Positions 53,379 through 61,974 of a stretch of DNA of 64,000 nucleotides are shown in pieces (within the stretch, counting starts at the first letter, position 1; every line of letters begins with the position of its first letter). The DNA comes from Verrucomicrobiota bacterium (lineage in GTDB: Bacteria; Verrucomicrobiota; Verrucomicrobiia; Limisphaerales; VHCN01): positions 1 to 64,000 of the forward strand of contig VHCN01000010.1 in assembly GCA_016871675.1 (NCBI GenBank), written 5' to 3'. The notes beneath the pieces are model-generated. The model was not told the origin of the DNA, did not search any database, and saw only the letters and a program-made list of their open reading frames with translations. Both the position numbers and the translations under genes were made by a program.

Positions 53379-54452
53379 ATGACTTGCCCGGATTCCCTTC
53401 ACGCACTGGCTTCCGACGTTCGCGCGCTGATGCGCAGCCCGGGGGCGAGCGATGCAGCCTTTTCCGGACTTGCCCTGCGCCTCTATGCGGCGCAGTCGCA
53501 CGCCAATCCACCCTACCGGCGCCTGGGCGGGCAGCGCGGGCTCCCGGCATCGGGTGTCGCCTCGTGGCGCGACATCCCGGCGGTGCCCGCGTGCGCGTTC
53601 AGGGAGTTTGAGTTCTCGTGCCTCGAACCCGCGGACCGGACCGCCGTCTTCCACTCGAGCGGCACCACGGGCGCAACGCCGAGCCGCCACTTCCACGGGC
53701 GCGACTCGCTCGCGCTCTACGACGATTCCGCATGGCACTGGTTCGAAGGTTGCGTGAGACCGGCGGAACGGAGCCGGCTTTTCATTCTCACGCCGCCGCC
53801 GGCCGCCGCGCCGCACTCCTCGCTGGTCCGCATGTTCGACACGGTGCGGCGCAAGCTGTCCGCGGGTGACGCGTGTTTCCACGGTCGCGCCGACTCGGCC
53901 GGGGCGTGGCACCTGGATTTGGAACCGCTCGCGGATTCCCTCGCCGCGTCGGCGGCGGCGGAGCTGCCGGCGCTTGTTCTCGGCACGGCGTTTTCATTCG
54001 TTCACCTGCTGGACGGGCTCGCCGGCGCGGGACGCCGCGTGGCGCTTGCCCCCGGTTCGCGCGTGATGGAAACGGGCGGTTACAAGGGCCGCTCCCGCGA
54101 GCTTGCGCCGGGCCGGTTGCACGAGATCATGACGCGGCAACTCGGCGTCGCTCCGCGCGACATCGTGCGCGAATACGGCATGAGCGAACTCAGCTCGCAG
54201 GCCTACGGCGGCGCGGCCGGCGGCGGGTTCCGCTTTCCGCCGTGGGCGCGCGCGCTCGTGGTGTCGCCCGAGACGGGACGGGAGGTGGCCGAGGGTGAAA
54301 CCGGCTTGCTCCGCGTGGTGGACCTCGCCAACGTCTGGTCGGTGATGGCGATTCAAACGGAGGACCTCGCGGTGAGGCGCGGCTCCGGGTTCGAGCTGGT
54401 GGGACGCGCTGCGCCCGCCGAGCCGCGCGGCTGTTCGCTGATGGCGGCCTGA
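53379..54452 (+). CDS. LuxE-like acyl-protein synthetase
   Basis: A 357-residue protein of the LuxE / acyl-protein synthetase family (adenylating superfamily), which activates fatty acids as acyl-AMP and passes the acyl group to a cysteine of its own. Motifs: HSSGTTGATPSRHFH (nucleotide-binding loop, near residue 90), METGGYKGRSREL, REYGMSELSSQAYG, and a C-terminal RGCSL whose C352 matches the acyl-carrying cysteine on the swinging arm of LuxE. ATG 53379 is the likely start. One base separates it from the MFS gene, and LuxC follows next, so it should form an acid-reducing unit without luciferase genes. Confidence 0.88.
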   Translation: MTCPDSLHALASDVRALMRSPGASDAAFSGLALRLYAAQSHANPPYRRLGGQRGLPASGVASWRDIPAVPACAFREFEFSCLEPADRTAVFHSSGTTGATPSRHFHGRDSLALYDDSAWHWFEGCVRPAERSRLFILTPPPAAAPHSSLVRMFDTVRRKLSAGDACFHGRADSAGAWHLDLEPLADSLAASAAAELPALVLGTAFSFVHLLDGLAGAGRRVALAPGSRVMETGGYKGRSRELAPGRLHEIMTRQLGVAPRDIVREYGMSELSSQAYGGAAGGGFRFPPWARALVVSPETGREVAEGETGLLRVVDLANVWSVMAIQTEDLAVRRGSGFELVGRAAPAEPRGCSLMAA

Positions 54453-54453
54453 C

Positions 54454-55737
54454 ATGAGCCCGGCGCCCCATCGCTCCCGCACGCTTGCGCTCGCCGCGGT
54501 GCTGCATGCCTTCACGCACATCTACCAGGTGGCGCTCATGCCGCTTTACCTGCCGATCGTCGCAGACCTCAAGCTCGAGGGAGAAGGTCAGGCGACGCTG
54601 CTGGTGACGGTGATGCTCGTGGCGTATTTCGGGCCCGCGTATCCGGTCGGGATGCTCGCGGACAAATTCAGCCGCACGACCCTGCTTGGCTGGGGCCTGC
54701 TGCTCAACGCCGTGGCTTTCATCGCGCTCGCCTTCGCGCCGAACTACGCCGTCGCGCTCGCCTGCGTCGCGGTGTCGGGCGTGGGCGGCAGCTTTTTCCA
54801 TCCGTCGGCGACGGCGCTCGTGGCGCAGCTCTACCCGGTGGGGACCGGCCGCGCGCTCGGCCTGCTCGGCGTGGGTGCGAGCCTCGGGTTCTTCGTTGGG
54901 CCGCTGTTTTCCGGTTGGCGCGCGGAGACCACGGGCAGTTGGCGCGCGCCGGTGCTCGAACTCGGCGTGCTGGGCGTGGTGATGGCCGGCGTGTTTGCGT
55001 GGGTTGCGAGGGAAGTGCGCGCCACGGGTGCTTCCACGAAGGAGCCGCCGCGGCCGGTCCCGGCCCGGATGTTCAACACGCGCGCGGCGTGGGTGCTGTT
55101 CGTCGGGGCGGCGCTGGCGTTTGGGCTGCGGGATTTCGCGGGTCACGGGATGGCCAGCCTCGGCTCGCTGTTTCTGCAGAAGGCGCACGCGTTCTCGGTG
55201 AAGGAAGTCGGCGCGGCGCTCGGCGCGATGTATCTGCTCTCGGCCCTGAGCAACCCGATCTTCGGCCACTTCAGCGACCGCGGGCGGATTCGATGGACGT
55301 GCGCCGTGCTCTTGGCGAGCGCGGCGCTCATCGCGGTGTATCCGCACCTCGCGCGCGGCGGGCTGGTGCCGGTGTTTCTGCTGTATGGATTCTTCCTCAT
55401 GGCGAGCTACCCGATGGTCGAGGCGGCGTTGATGGAGTCGGTGCCGGACTCGGTGCGCGGGCGGGTGTTCGGCCTGTTCATCACCATCGGCGGCATGGTG
55501 GGCAACACCTCGCACGCGCTCGCGGGCCGGCTCGTGGAAAACCTCGGCCCGCGCGCCTCGGACCCGCCCGCCTACTTCAGCGTGTATGCGGGACTTTCCG
55601 GTTTGATGGTCATCTCGCTTGCGGGCCTCGCGTGCCTGCACTGGCTGCGGCGCGCGGAGCAGGCGGCCCGCGATGCCGGCGGTCGCGGGCCGGCCGTCCT
55701 GCCTTCCACCGCGGGCGAACCATCCGCCGCCTCATGA
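54454..55737 (+). CDS. Major facilitator superfamily transporter
   Basis: A 427-residue MFS permease, about 12 helices. The first half has LPIVADLKLEGEGQATLLVTVMLVAYFGPAYPVGMLADKFSRTTLLG (the loop 2-3 motif is GMLADKFSR), then VSGVGGSFFHPSATALVAQLYPVGTGRALGL, similar to the fosmidomycin-resistance (Fsr) group. The gene is sandwiched between luxE-like (1 base) and luxC-like (4-base ATGA overlap) genes. That implies coordinated expression, and perhaps export of the aldehyde or a product made from it. The substrate is unknown. Confidence 0.87.
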   Translation: MSPAPHRSRTLALAAVLHAFTHIYQVALMPLYLPIVADLKLEGEGQATLLVTVMLVAYFGPAYPVGMLADKFSRTTLLGWGLLLNAVAFIALAFAPNYAVALACVAVSGVGGSFFHPSATALVAQLYPVGTGRALGLLGVGASLGFFVGPLFSGWRAETTGSWRAPVLELGVLGVVMAGVFAWVAREVRATGASTKEPPRPVPARMFNTRAAWVLFVGAALAFGLRDFAGHGMASLGSLFLQKAHAFSVKEVGAALGAMYLLSALSNPIFGHFSDRGRIRWTCAVLLASAALIAVYPHLARGGLVPVFLLYGFFLMASYPMVEAALMESVPDSVRGRVFGLFITIGGMVGNTSHALAGRLVENLGPRASDPPAYFSVYAGLSGLMVISLAGLACLHWLRRAEQAARDAGGRGPAVLPSTAGEPSAAS

Positions 55738-57095
55738 CGCTGCCCAATTATTTCCTGGCCGACCTGCCGGTGGGGACGGTCTTCAGCGCGGAGATGATCC
55801 GCGAGGCGTGCCTCACGTTGAAGCGCAACCGGCTTCAATACCTTGCCGTGCGCCGCACGCAGAGCCTGGTCCGCGCGCTCATCCTCACGGCGGAAAACTG
55901 GCTGGACGACGAGTTCCCGCTGCGCCGGCTTGCCGCGCAGGAGGGCCCCGCGCAGACGGGGTTTTCGCAGGCCACGCTGATGGGCGGGCTCGACGCGTAT
56001 TTCAAGCAGCTCAACGGCGAGCATATCGAGTCGCTGCTGCTGCAGGAGCTCGGGCATTTGCAGCGCCTCGACGGGATGGCGTCGCCGCCGAACGAGCACC
56101 GCTCGCAGCGCTTCGCGATGGCCACCGGGCCGGACCTGCTGGTGCACATCACCGGCGGGCTTGTGCCCAATCCGGTCATCAACAACCTCGTGCTCGGCCT
56201 GCTGCTGCGCTCGGCGCAGTTCGTCAAGTGCGCGCGCGGGACGTCGTTCATCCCGCGCCTCTTCGCGCATGCGTTGCGGCAGACCGAGGCCAAACTTGGC
56301 GCGTGCATCGAGATCGCCGAGTGGCCCGGCGGCACCGAGGAACTCGAGCGCGAGCTGTTTTCGCAGGCCCGGTGCGTCACCGTGATGGGTTCGGACGAAA
56401 CCCTGCAGGCCGTCCGGCAGAAACTCCCGCCGCGCGTCAGCTTCGTCGGCTACGGCCACCGCGTCAGCTTCGGCTACATCACGCGCGAAGCGCTCAGCGG
56501 CTGGCGCTTCAAGAAAATCGTCGCGGCCGCGGCGGACGACGTGACCGCGTGGAACCAGCTCGGCTGCCTCTCGCCGCACGCGTTTTACGTCGAGGACAAC
56601 GCGACCGGCGACGCGGAGCAGTTCGCGTCGCAGCTCGCCGCGGAGCTCGACCGCCGCGAAGCCGCCGAGCCGCGCGGACCGGTGGATGCCGGGGCCGCGT
56701 CGCGCATCGCGATGATGCGCGGCTTCTATGAAGTCCGGCAGGCGCACAGCCTCGGCACGCGCCAGTGGGCCAGCGAGGGTTCGACCGCGTGGACGGTGAT
56801 TTTCGAGGTGGACCCGCGCTTTCAAGTGTCCTGCCTGAACCGGTTCATCTACGTGAAGGCCACGCCCGGCTTGAAGGAAGCGCTCGAGGGCGTGGACCGT
56901 TTCCAGGGGCAAGTCTCGACGGTCGGCGTGGCGGCGGGCGAGACCGAGCTCGAGGAAATCGCGGCGCAACTGGCGCACTGGGGCGTCACGCGCATCTGCC
57001 CGCTCGGCCGGATGCAGCACCCGCCGCTCACATGGCGTCACGACGGCCGTCCGCCGCTCGGCGACCTGGTGACATGGACCGATTGGGAACAGTGA
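55734..57095 (+). CDS. LuxC-like acyl-CoA reductase
   Basis: A 453-residue protein of the LuxC family (PF05893-type), which reduces an acyl thioester to an aldehyde with NADPH. The start ATG overlaps the MFS stop (ATGA). The conserved segments include VHITGGLVPNPVINNLVLGLLLRSAQFVKCARGTSFIPRLFAHAL, CVTVMGSDETLQAVR, RVSFVGYGHRVSFGYI, the nucleophile C278 in WNQLGCLSPHAFYVED, and a C-terminal WGVTRICPLGRMQHPPLTWRHDGRPPLGDLVTW, where LGRMQxPPLxWxHDG is strongly family-like. With the LuxE-like protein it would convert a fatty acid to a fatty aldehyde. No LuxA, LuxB or LuxD is present in the window. Confidence 0.9.
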   Translation: MTLPNYFLADLPVGTVFSAEMIREACLTLKRNRLQYLAVRRTQSLVRALILTAENWLDDEFPLRRLAAQEGPAQTGFSQATLMGGLDAYFKQLNGEHIESLLLQELGHLQRLDGMASPPNEHRSQRFAMATGPDLLVHITGGLVPNPVINNLVLGLLLRSAQFVKCARGTSFIPRLFAHALRQTEAKLGACIEIAEWPGGTEELERELFSQARCVTVMGSDETLQAVRQKLPPRVSFVGYGHRVSFGYITREALSGWRFKKIVAAAADDVTAWNQLGCLSPHAFYVEDNATGDAEQFASQLAAELDRREAAEPRGPVDAGAASRIAMMRGFYEVRQAHSLGTRQWASEGSTAWTVIFEVDPRFQVSCLNRFIYVKATPGLKEALEGVDRFQGQVSTVGVAAGETELEEIAAQLAHWGVTRICPLGRMQHPPLTWRHDGRPPLGDLVTWTDWEQ

Positions 57096-57110
57096 CCGCC
57101 GTCGCTGCCG

Positions 57111-57145
57111 ATGACTTTGCACTTTGAACCTTCAACTTTGAACCC
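57111..57145 (+). repeat. CTTTGAAC mini-repeat tract
   Basis: ATGACTTTGCACTTTGAACC then TTCAACTTTGAACCC: about four CTTTGAA/TTCAACT heptads between the luxC-like gene and queD. They match the tract at 13374-13407. Confidence 0.55.
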
Positions 57146-57158
57146 ACGCCCCGCGCCC

Positions 57159-57521
57159 ATGCACATCGAACTTCGCAAAACATTTCAGTTTGAAGCCGCG
57201 CACCTCCTGCCCGGGCTGCCCGAGGCGCACAAGTGCCGGCGCCTTCATGGCCACAGTTTCATGGTGGACGTGGTGGTCGCGGGCGAATGCGACCCGAAGC
57301 TCGGGTGGCTGATGGATTACGCGGACATCTCGGCCGCGTTCAAGCCGCTCTGGGAACAGCTCGACCACCGCTACCTCAACGACGTGCCCGGCCTCGACAA
57401 CCCGACCAGCGAACGGATTGCGGTGTGGATTTGGGACCGCCTCAAGCCGGCGATGCCGCTGCTTCGCGAAGTTGTGGTCGCGGAGACCTGCACCGCGCGG
57501 GCGGTCTATCGTGGCGGGTAG
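57159..57521 (+). CDS. queD: 6-carboxy-5,6,7,8-tetrahydropterin synthase (QueD)
   Basis: QueD, 120 residues, converts 7,8-dihydroneopterin triphosphate to 6-carboxytetrahydropterin for queuosine. ATG 57159 is chosen because the family begins [19 protein letters not shown]. Zinc ligands: H15 (EAAHLL), H30 and H32 (RLHGHSF); the catalytic cysteine is C26 ([10 protein letters not shown]). [47 protein letters not shown] and [11 protein letters not shown] complete the fold. No other queuosine gene is adjacent. Confidence 0.95.
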   Translation: MHIELRKTFQFEAAHLLPGLPEAHKCRRLHGHSFMVDVVVAGECDPKLGWLMDYADISAAFKPLWEQLDHRYLNDVPGLDNPTSERIAVWIWDRLKPAMPLLREVVVAETCTARAVYRGG

Positions 57522-57553
57522 GTGGCTGCGCCGGGACGTCGTCATCTTTGCCG

Positions 57554-57582
57554 TTGACCCGCCCTGCGCGCGCGGCTACACC
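57554..57582 (+). promoter_or_regulatory. Candidate promoter of the leuA leader
   Basis: TTGACC (57554-57559, 5 of 6 to the -35 consensus) and TACACC (57577-57582, weak -10) are separated by exactly 17 bases. A start 6-8 bases after the -10 falls at about 57588-57590, at or next to the GTG of the leader peptide, so the mRNA could be leaderless. Only the -10 is poor. Confidence 0.45.
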
Positions 57583-57589
57583 AGCGGCC

Positions 57590-57664
57590 GTGATTCGCGA
57601 ACGGAACCTTCGACTCGCACTGCTTGGCGCGCTGCTTCTTGGCGGCGCGGCGGTCGGGTTCTGA
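57590..57664 (+). CDS. leuL: Leucine-rich leader peptide of leuA (leuL)
   Basis: A 24-residue peptide from GTG 57590 to TGA 57662-57664: MIRERNLRLALLGALLLGGA and on to AVGF. Seven of 24 residues are leucine, at positions 7, 9, 11, 12, 15, 16 and 17. Four of the seven codons are CTT, which looks uncommon in the neighbouring genes. Directly downstream are an alternative structure and an intrinsic terminator, and leuA begins 90 bases after its stop. This is the classical design of an amino-acid attenuator: a ribosome slowed at leucine codons when charged leucyl-tRNA is low permits antitermination. A TTG at 57554 could extend the frame by 12 codons. The peptide itself needs no function. Confidence 0.75.
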   Translation: MIRERNLRLALLGALLLGGAAVGF

Positions 57665-57714
57665 GCGAAGACGAGATTTGACGAACCCCACTGCCAGACG
57701 GCGGTGGGGTTTTT
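57605..57714 (+). promoter_or_regulatory. Leucine transcription attenuator (regions 1-4)
   Basis: Region 1 AACCTTCGAC (57605-57614, within the Leu codons) pairs with region 2 GTCGGGTT (57653-57660), 8 pairs with a TT bulge. Region 2 extended, GGCGGTCGGGTT (57649-57660), pairs with region 3 AACCCCACTGCC (57684-57695), 11 of 12 positions including one G-U, with one C-C mismatch. Region 3 CCCCACTGCC pairs with region 4 GGCGGTGGGG (57700-57709), 10 pairs. The three pairings share bases and cannot coexist. Leucine shortage would stall ribosomes on region 1, allow 2:3 and block terminator 3:4. With leucine, 1:2 and 3:4 form and transcription stops before leuA. Confidence 0.72.
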
Positions 57715-57719
57715 GTTTT
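57686..57719 (+). terminator. Intrinsic terminator of the leuA leader (attenuator)
   Basis: A 10-bp stem (one T-G wobble) pairs CCCCACTGCC with GGCGGTGGGG around an AGAC loop and is followed by TTTTTGTTTT. It ends 36 bases before the leuA ATG, so it lies inside the leuA leader, not after queD alone. Confidence 0.9.
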
Positions 57720-57754
57720 ATGACGAAACCGCGCCGCCCCGGCCCAAACCAACC

Positions 57755-59323
57755 ATGAACACCCACCACGTCACCATCTTCGACACCACGTTGCGCGATG
57801 GCGAGCAATGCCCCGGCGCCAGCATGAACCTGCGCGAGAAGCTCGAGGTCGCCCGCCAGCTTGCCCGGCTGCGCGTGGATGTCATCGAGGCCGGATTTCC
57901 CGTCATCAGCCAGGGGGACTTCGAATCCGTCCACACCATCGCCCGCGAGATCAAGGGCCCGGTCATCGCCGGGCTCGCGCGCTGCGTGCCGAGGGACATC
58001 GATGCCGCGGGCGCCGCTGTGAAACCCGCGGGCAGGCGCGCCCGCATCCACGTCTTCCTCGGCACCTCGAAAATCCACCGCGAGCACAAGCTCGGCAAGG
58101 CGCAGAGCGAAATCCTCCGCCTCGCCGTCGAGGGCGTGCGGCGCGCCCGCGGCTTCGTGAAGGACGTGGAGTTTTCGCCCGAGGACGCCTCGCGCACGGA
58201 GCTCGACTTCCTCGTGAAGATCGTCGAGGCCGCGATCTCCGCCGGCGCCACGACGATCAACATGCCCGACACCGTCGGCTACGCGACGCCGGAGGAATAC
58301 GGCCGCATGTTCCGGCACGTCATCGAGAACGCCCGCGGCGCGCGCGACGTGGTCTTCAGCGCGCATTGCCACGACGACCTCGGGCTGGCCGTGGCCAACT
58401 CGCTCGCGGCCGTGCAGAACGGCGCGCGGCAGGTCGAGGGAACCATCAACGGCATCGGCGAACGGGCCGGCAACACGGCGCTCGAGGAGTTCGTGATGGC
58501 GCTGCGCACGCGGCGCGGCTTCTTCAAGAACCTCGGGACCGGCATCAAGACGCGCGAGATCGTCAAGAGTTCGCGGCTCGTCTCGCGGATGTGCAGCTTC
58601 CTCGTCCCGCGCAACAAGGCCATCGTCGGCGAGAACGCGTTCTCGCACGGCGCGGGCATCCATCAGGACGGCATCCTCAAGAAACGCGAGACCTACGAGA
58701 TCATGGATCCGCGCGACGTGGGCTGGGGCTTGACCGAGCTGCCGCTCACCAAGCACAGCGGTCGCGCCGCGCTCGCCGCGCGGCTGCGCCACCTCGGCTT
58801 CAAGATGACCGACGCGGACGTGGCGTCGATTTTCGCGCGCTTCAAGGACATCGGTGACAAGAAGAAGTTTGTTTACGACGACGACCTCGTGGCGCTCGTC
58901 GAGGGGCAGATCGCCGAGGTGCCTGAGACGTGGTCGCTCGATTACCTCAACGTCACCAGCGGCAACCACACCGTGCCCACCGCGACCGTGCGTCTCAAGC
59001 GCGCGGGCGACGGCGTGGCCGAGGACGCCGCGCTCGGGGACGGGCCCGTGGACGCCGCGCTCAAGGCCATTGACCGGCTCACCAAGACGCGCGGCAAGCT
59101 GATGGACTACTCGTTGCGCGCCGTGTCGCAGGGCAAGGACGCCCTTGGCGAGGTGACGGTGAAGGTGGACTTCGGGAACGGCGAGACGCTCACCGGAAAG
59201 GGCGCGAGCACGGACGTGATCGAGGCGAGCGCGCGCGCGTATTTGAACGCGGTGAACCGGCACTTGTGCGAGTCCCGCGCCGCGACGCCGGCTCGGGTTC
59301 CCCCCGTATTGCGTAACGCCTAA
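57755..59323 (+). CDS. leuA: 2-isopropylmalate synthase
   Basis: LeuA, 522 residues, condenses acetyl-CoA with 2-oxoisovalerate, the first committed step of leucine synthesis. The start at ATG 57755 gives [24 protein letters not shown]. The HMGL-like barrel shows [27 protein letters not shown] and the metal motif [16 protein letters not shown], with [20 protein letters not shown] after it. The regulatory region KHSGRAAL and the C-terminal leucine-binding domain ([56 protein letters not shown]) are intact, so feedback inhibition is likely. Expression appears to be set by an upstream attenuator. No leuB, leuC or leuD lies in the window. Confidence 0.96.
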   Translation: MNTHHVTIFDTTLRDGEQCPGASMNLREKLEVARQLARLRVDVIEAGFPVISQGDFESVHTIAREIKGPVIAGLARCVPRDIDAAGAAVKPAGRRARIHVFLGTSKIHREHKLGKAQSEILRLAVEGVRRARGFVKDVEFSPEDASRTELDFLVKIVEAAISAGATTINMPDTVGYATPEEYGRMFRHVIENARGARDVVFSAHCHDDLGLAVANSLAAVQNGARQVEGTINGIGERAGNTALEEFVMALRTRRGFFKNLGTGIKTREIVKSSRLVSRMCSFLVPRNKAIVGENAFSHGAGIHQDGILKKRETYEIMDPRDVGWGLTELPLTKHSGRAALAARLRHLGFKMTDADVASIFARFKDIGDKKKFVYDDDLVALVEGQIAEVPETWSLDYLNVTSGNHTVPTATVRLKRAGDGVAEDAALGDGPVDAALKAIDRLTKTRGKLMDYSLRAVSQGKDALGEVTVKVDFGNGETLTGKGASTDVIEASARAYLNAVNRHLCESRAATPARVPPVLRNA

Positions 59324-59358
59324 AACGTAGGATTCTCGCCGGACGTGCCCACCCGGCC

Positions 59359-60573
59359 ATGCGCATCCTCCTCATCAATCACCACCGCCGCTTCAAGGCG
59401 TCGTGGCGATCCGTGAAATTCGCATCGGAACTTGCGCGCCGCGGCCATCAGCCCACCGTGCTTTGCATCGCCGACACGCGGAAGATTCGCGGCGCGACCA
59501 TCCGGCAGGACGGCGTGGAAATTGTCGAGTCCCCCGACTTGCTCTGGGGCCGGCTGCGTTCCGGCTGGGACCTGTGGGATTGCCTGTGGAGGATGGGATT
59601 CCTGCGGCACCGCGATTTTGACCTCATCCATGCGTTCGAGAGCCGGCCGGCGACGATTCATCCCGTGCTGCGCTCGCTCCGCCGCCGCCCGGTGCCGCTC
59701 GTGATGGACTGGATTGACTGGTGGGGCCGCGGCGGGCTCATCGCCGAACAGCGGCCGTGGTGGTATCAGCAACTCCTCGGCGGCGTGGAGACGTGGTATG
59801 AGGAGCACTTCCGCACGCTTGCCGACGCGACGACCGTCATCAGCCACGGCTTGAACGACCGGGCGCAGGATCTCGGCGTGACGGCCGAGAGCATCTTCTG
59901 GATTCCGAACGGCTGCGCGCCACCGGGTCCGGTCACGGCCGGCCCCGGGGCGGACCGCGCGGAGTTCGGCCTGCCCGCGGGCGCGTTCGTCGTCGGCTTC
60001 TCCGCGCTCGACGTCACGCTCGGGCTCGACTCCGTGCTCCGCGCGATGCGCCTGCTGGCGCAGCGGCGTCCGGACGCCGTGTTGATGATGACCGGCAAAC
60101 TCTCCGCCGCGATGAAGCGCCAGATTTCGGAACTCGGCGTGGCCGGTCACGTGCGCCATCTCGGCTTCGTGCGCGACGAGGATTTCCCGCGCGCGCTCGC
60201 GTGCGCGGATGTGTTCGCGGTGCCGTTTGTGGACAAGCCCGCCAACCGGGGCCGCTGGCCCGGGCGCGTGAACGAGTATTTCGTCCTCGGCAAACCGATC
60301 GTCACGAATCCCGTCGGGGAGATGAAGGCGCTGCTCTCGCGGCACGACGTTGGCCTGCTTGCCTCCGACACGCCCACGGACTTCGCGGACAAACTCGACC
60401 AGCTTGCCTCCGACGCCACGCTGCGCGCCCGCCTCGGGGCGAACGCGCGCCAGCTTGCCGCGGCCGAACTTTCGTGGCCCGTGATTGTAGACCGGCTCGA
60501 AGCCGCCTACGCTTTCGCCGCGCGCGCCCATGACTTGAAGCAAACCGCGCGCGATCCGGCCCCAACCGCATGA
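59359..60573 (+). CDS. Family 4-type glycosyltransferase (GT-B)
   Basis: A 404-residue GT-B glycosyltransferase with a group-1 C-terminal domain. The N-terminal half is MRILLINHHRRFKASWRSVKFASELARRGHQPTVLC. The second half has GLPAGAFVVGFSALDVTLGLDSVLRAMRLLAQRRPDAVLMMTGKL, then HVRHLGFVRDEDFPRALACADVFAVPFVDKPANRGRWPGRVNEYFVLGKPIVTNPVGEMKALLSRHDVGLLAS, in which GRVNEYFVLGKPIVTN carries the sugar-nucleotide-binding glutamate region. It probably adds a sugar to a surface polysaccharide; the sugar is unknown. Its stop overlaps the start of the next gene (ATGA). Confidence 0.87.
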   Translation: MRILLINHHRRFKASWRSVKFASELARRGHQPTVLCIADTRKIRGATIRQDGVEIVESPDLLWGRLRSGWDLWDCLWRMGFLRHRDFDLIHAFESRPATIHPVLRSLRRRPVPLVMDWIDWWGRGGLIAEQRPWWYQQLLGGVETWYEEHFRTLADATTVISHGLNDRAQDLGVTAESIFWIPNGCAPPGPVTAGPGADRAEFGLPAGAFVVGFSALDVTLGLDSVLRAMRLLAQRRPDAVLMMTGKLSAAMKRQISELGVAGHVRHLGFVRDEDFPRALACADVFAVPFVDKPANRGRWPGRVNEYFVLGKPIVTNPVGEMKALLSRHDVGLLASDTPTDFADKLDQLASDATLRARLGANARQLAAAELSWPVIVDRLEAAYAFAARAHDLKQTARDPAPTA

Positions 60574-61958
60574 CCATGACCATCGGGAACACGGTGTCCG
60601 TCGTCGGCCTCGGCAAGCTGGGCGCCTGCATGGCCGCGGCGATGGCCTCGCGCGGGCTCGACGTGATCGGCGTGGACGTGAACGAACGGGCGGTCCAAAG
60701 CGTGAATGCCGGGCAGTCGCCCGTGCGCGAGCCGGGTCTCGCGGAAATGATCGCGGCGCATCGCGCGCAGCTCCGTGCGACGACTTCCTTCGAGGACGCC
60801 GTGGTGCATTCCGCCGCGACGTTCGTGGTGGTGCCGACGCCGAGCGACGGGCGCGGTGCGTTCAGCCTCGCGCATGCGTCGCGGTCGTTCGAGGCCATCG
60901 GCGCGGCGCTGCGGCAGAAGCGCGGTGACCACCTTGTGGTGCTCACGAGCACGGTGCTGCCGGGCTCGACGCGGCACGGGCTGATTCCGTTGCTCGAAAA
61001 AGCCTCCGGCCGGCGCTGCGGCCCGGATTTCGGCCTGTGCTACAACCCGGAGTTCATCGCGCTCGGCAGCGTGCTTCGCGATTTCCTGAACCCGGACTTC
61101 CACCTCGTCGGCGAGTTCGACCGCGCCTCGGGCGACCGGCTCGAGGCGATCAACCGGCGCGTGTGCCTCAACGCCGCGCCGTTCCGCCGCATGAGCATCG
61201 AGAACGCGGAACTCGCGAAGATCGCGCTCAACAGCTACGTCACGCTCAAGATTTCCTTCGCGAACATGCTCGCCGATTTGTGCGAGCGCCTGCCGGGCGG
61301 GAACGTGGACGCGGTGTCGGACGCGCTCGGCCTCGACTCGCGCATCGGGCGCAAATACCTGACCGGCGGGCTGGGCTTCGGCGGGCCGTGCTTCCCGCGC
61401 GACAACGCGGCGTTGAACTTCATCGGGGAGGCGCTTGGCGCGGACTGCGCGGTCATCCGCGAGAACGACGCCTACAACCGCCGGCTCTCGGCTCGCGTTG
61501 TCGCGCGGTTGCTGCCGTGCCTCGAATCCTCGGGCGCCGTCGCCGTGCTCGGGCTCGCCTACAAGCCGCAGTCGGACGTGGTCGAGCAGTCGGCCGGCAT
61601 CGCGCTCGCGCTCGCGCTGGCGGATGCGGGGCGCCAGGTGGTCGCGTTCGACCCGCTCGCGTCGGCGAATGCGCGCGCAGTCTTGAATGGCCGTGCAGAA
61701 GTTTGCGACACGGTCGCCGGCGCGCTGCGCGACGCCACGACCGTGCTCGTCGCGACGCCGGATGCGGCGTTCCGGGGCCTGCGCGCCGCCGACCTGCTCG
61801 GCGCGAAAGCGCGCGTGACCGTGGTGGATTTCTGGCGCGCGCTCGATCCCTCGCTCGGCTCGCAACCGGGCATTCGTTACATTCCCATCGGCCACGGGAC
61901 GGACGTGCCGGCGGCGGAGCGCGCGCTTCGCGAACTGTGGCATCCGACGGCGGACTGA
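60570..61958 (+). CDS. UDP-glucose/GDP-mannose-type nucleotide sugar dehydrogenase
   Basis: A 462-residue NAD-dependent nucleotide-sugar dehydrogenase that oxidises a sugar to its uronic acid. N-terminal VSVVGLGKLGACMAAAMASRG is the NAD fold. ELAKIALNSYVTLKISFANMLADLCE is the linking helix region. The catalytic cysteine is C274 (GLGFGGPCFPRDN). The C-terminal domain includes VAVLGLAYKPQSDVVEQSAGIALA. The exact substrate (UDP-glucose, GDP-mannose or UDP-HexNAc) cannot be fixed by eye. Lying next to a GDP-mannose 3,5-epimerase-like gene makes GDP-mannose an attractive guess. Confidence 0.9.
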   Translation: MTMTIGNTVSVVGLGKLGACMAAAMASRGLDVIGVDVNERAVQSVNAGQSPVREPGLAEMIAAHRAQLRATTSFEDAVVHSAATFVVVPTPSDGRGAFSLAHASRSFEAIGAALRQKRGDHLVVLTSTVLPGSTRHGLIPLLEKASGRRCGPDFGLCYNPEFIALGSVLRDFLNPDFHLVGEFDRASGDRLEAINRRVCLNAAPFRRMSIENAELAKIALNSYVTLKISFANMLADLCERLPGGNVDAVSDALGLDSRIGRKYLTGGLGFGGPCFPRDNAALNFIGEALGADCAVIRENDAYNRRLSARVVARLLPCLESSGAVAVLGLAYKPQSDVVEQSAGIALALALADAGRQVVAFDPLASANARAVLNGRAEVCDTVAGALRDATTVLVATPDAAFRGLRAADLLGAKARVTVVDFWRALDPSLGSQPGIRYIPIGHGTDVPAAERALRELWHPTAD

Positions 61959-61974
61959 GAATTCCCAACACCCC

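Noticed and set aside
53250-57521. Luciferase genes (luxA/luxB) or a LuxD thioesterase near the luxE/luxC-like genes
   Set aside because: None found on either strand; the neighbours are DUF1501, MFS and queD.
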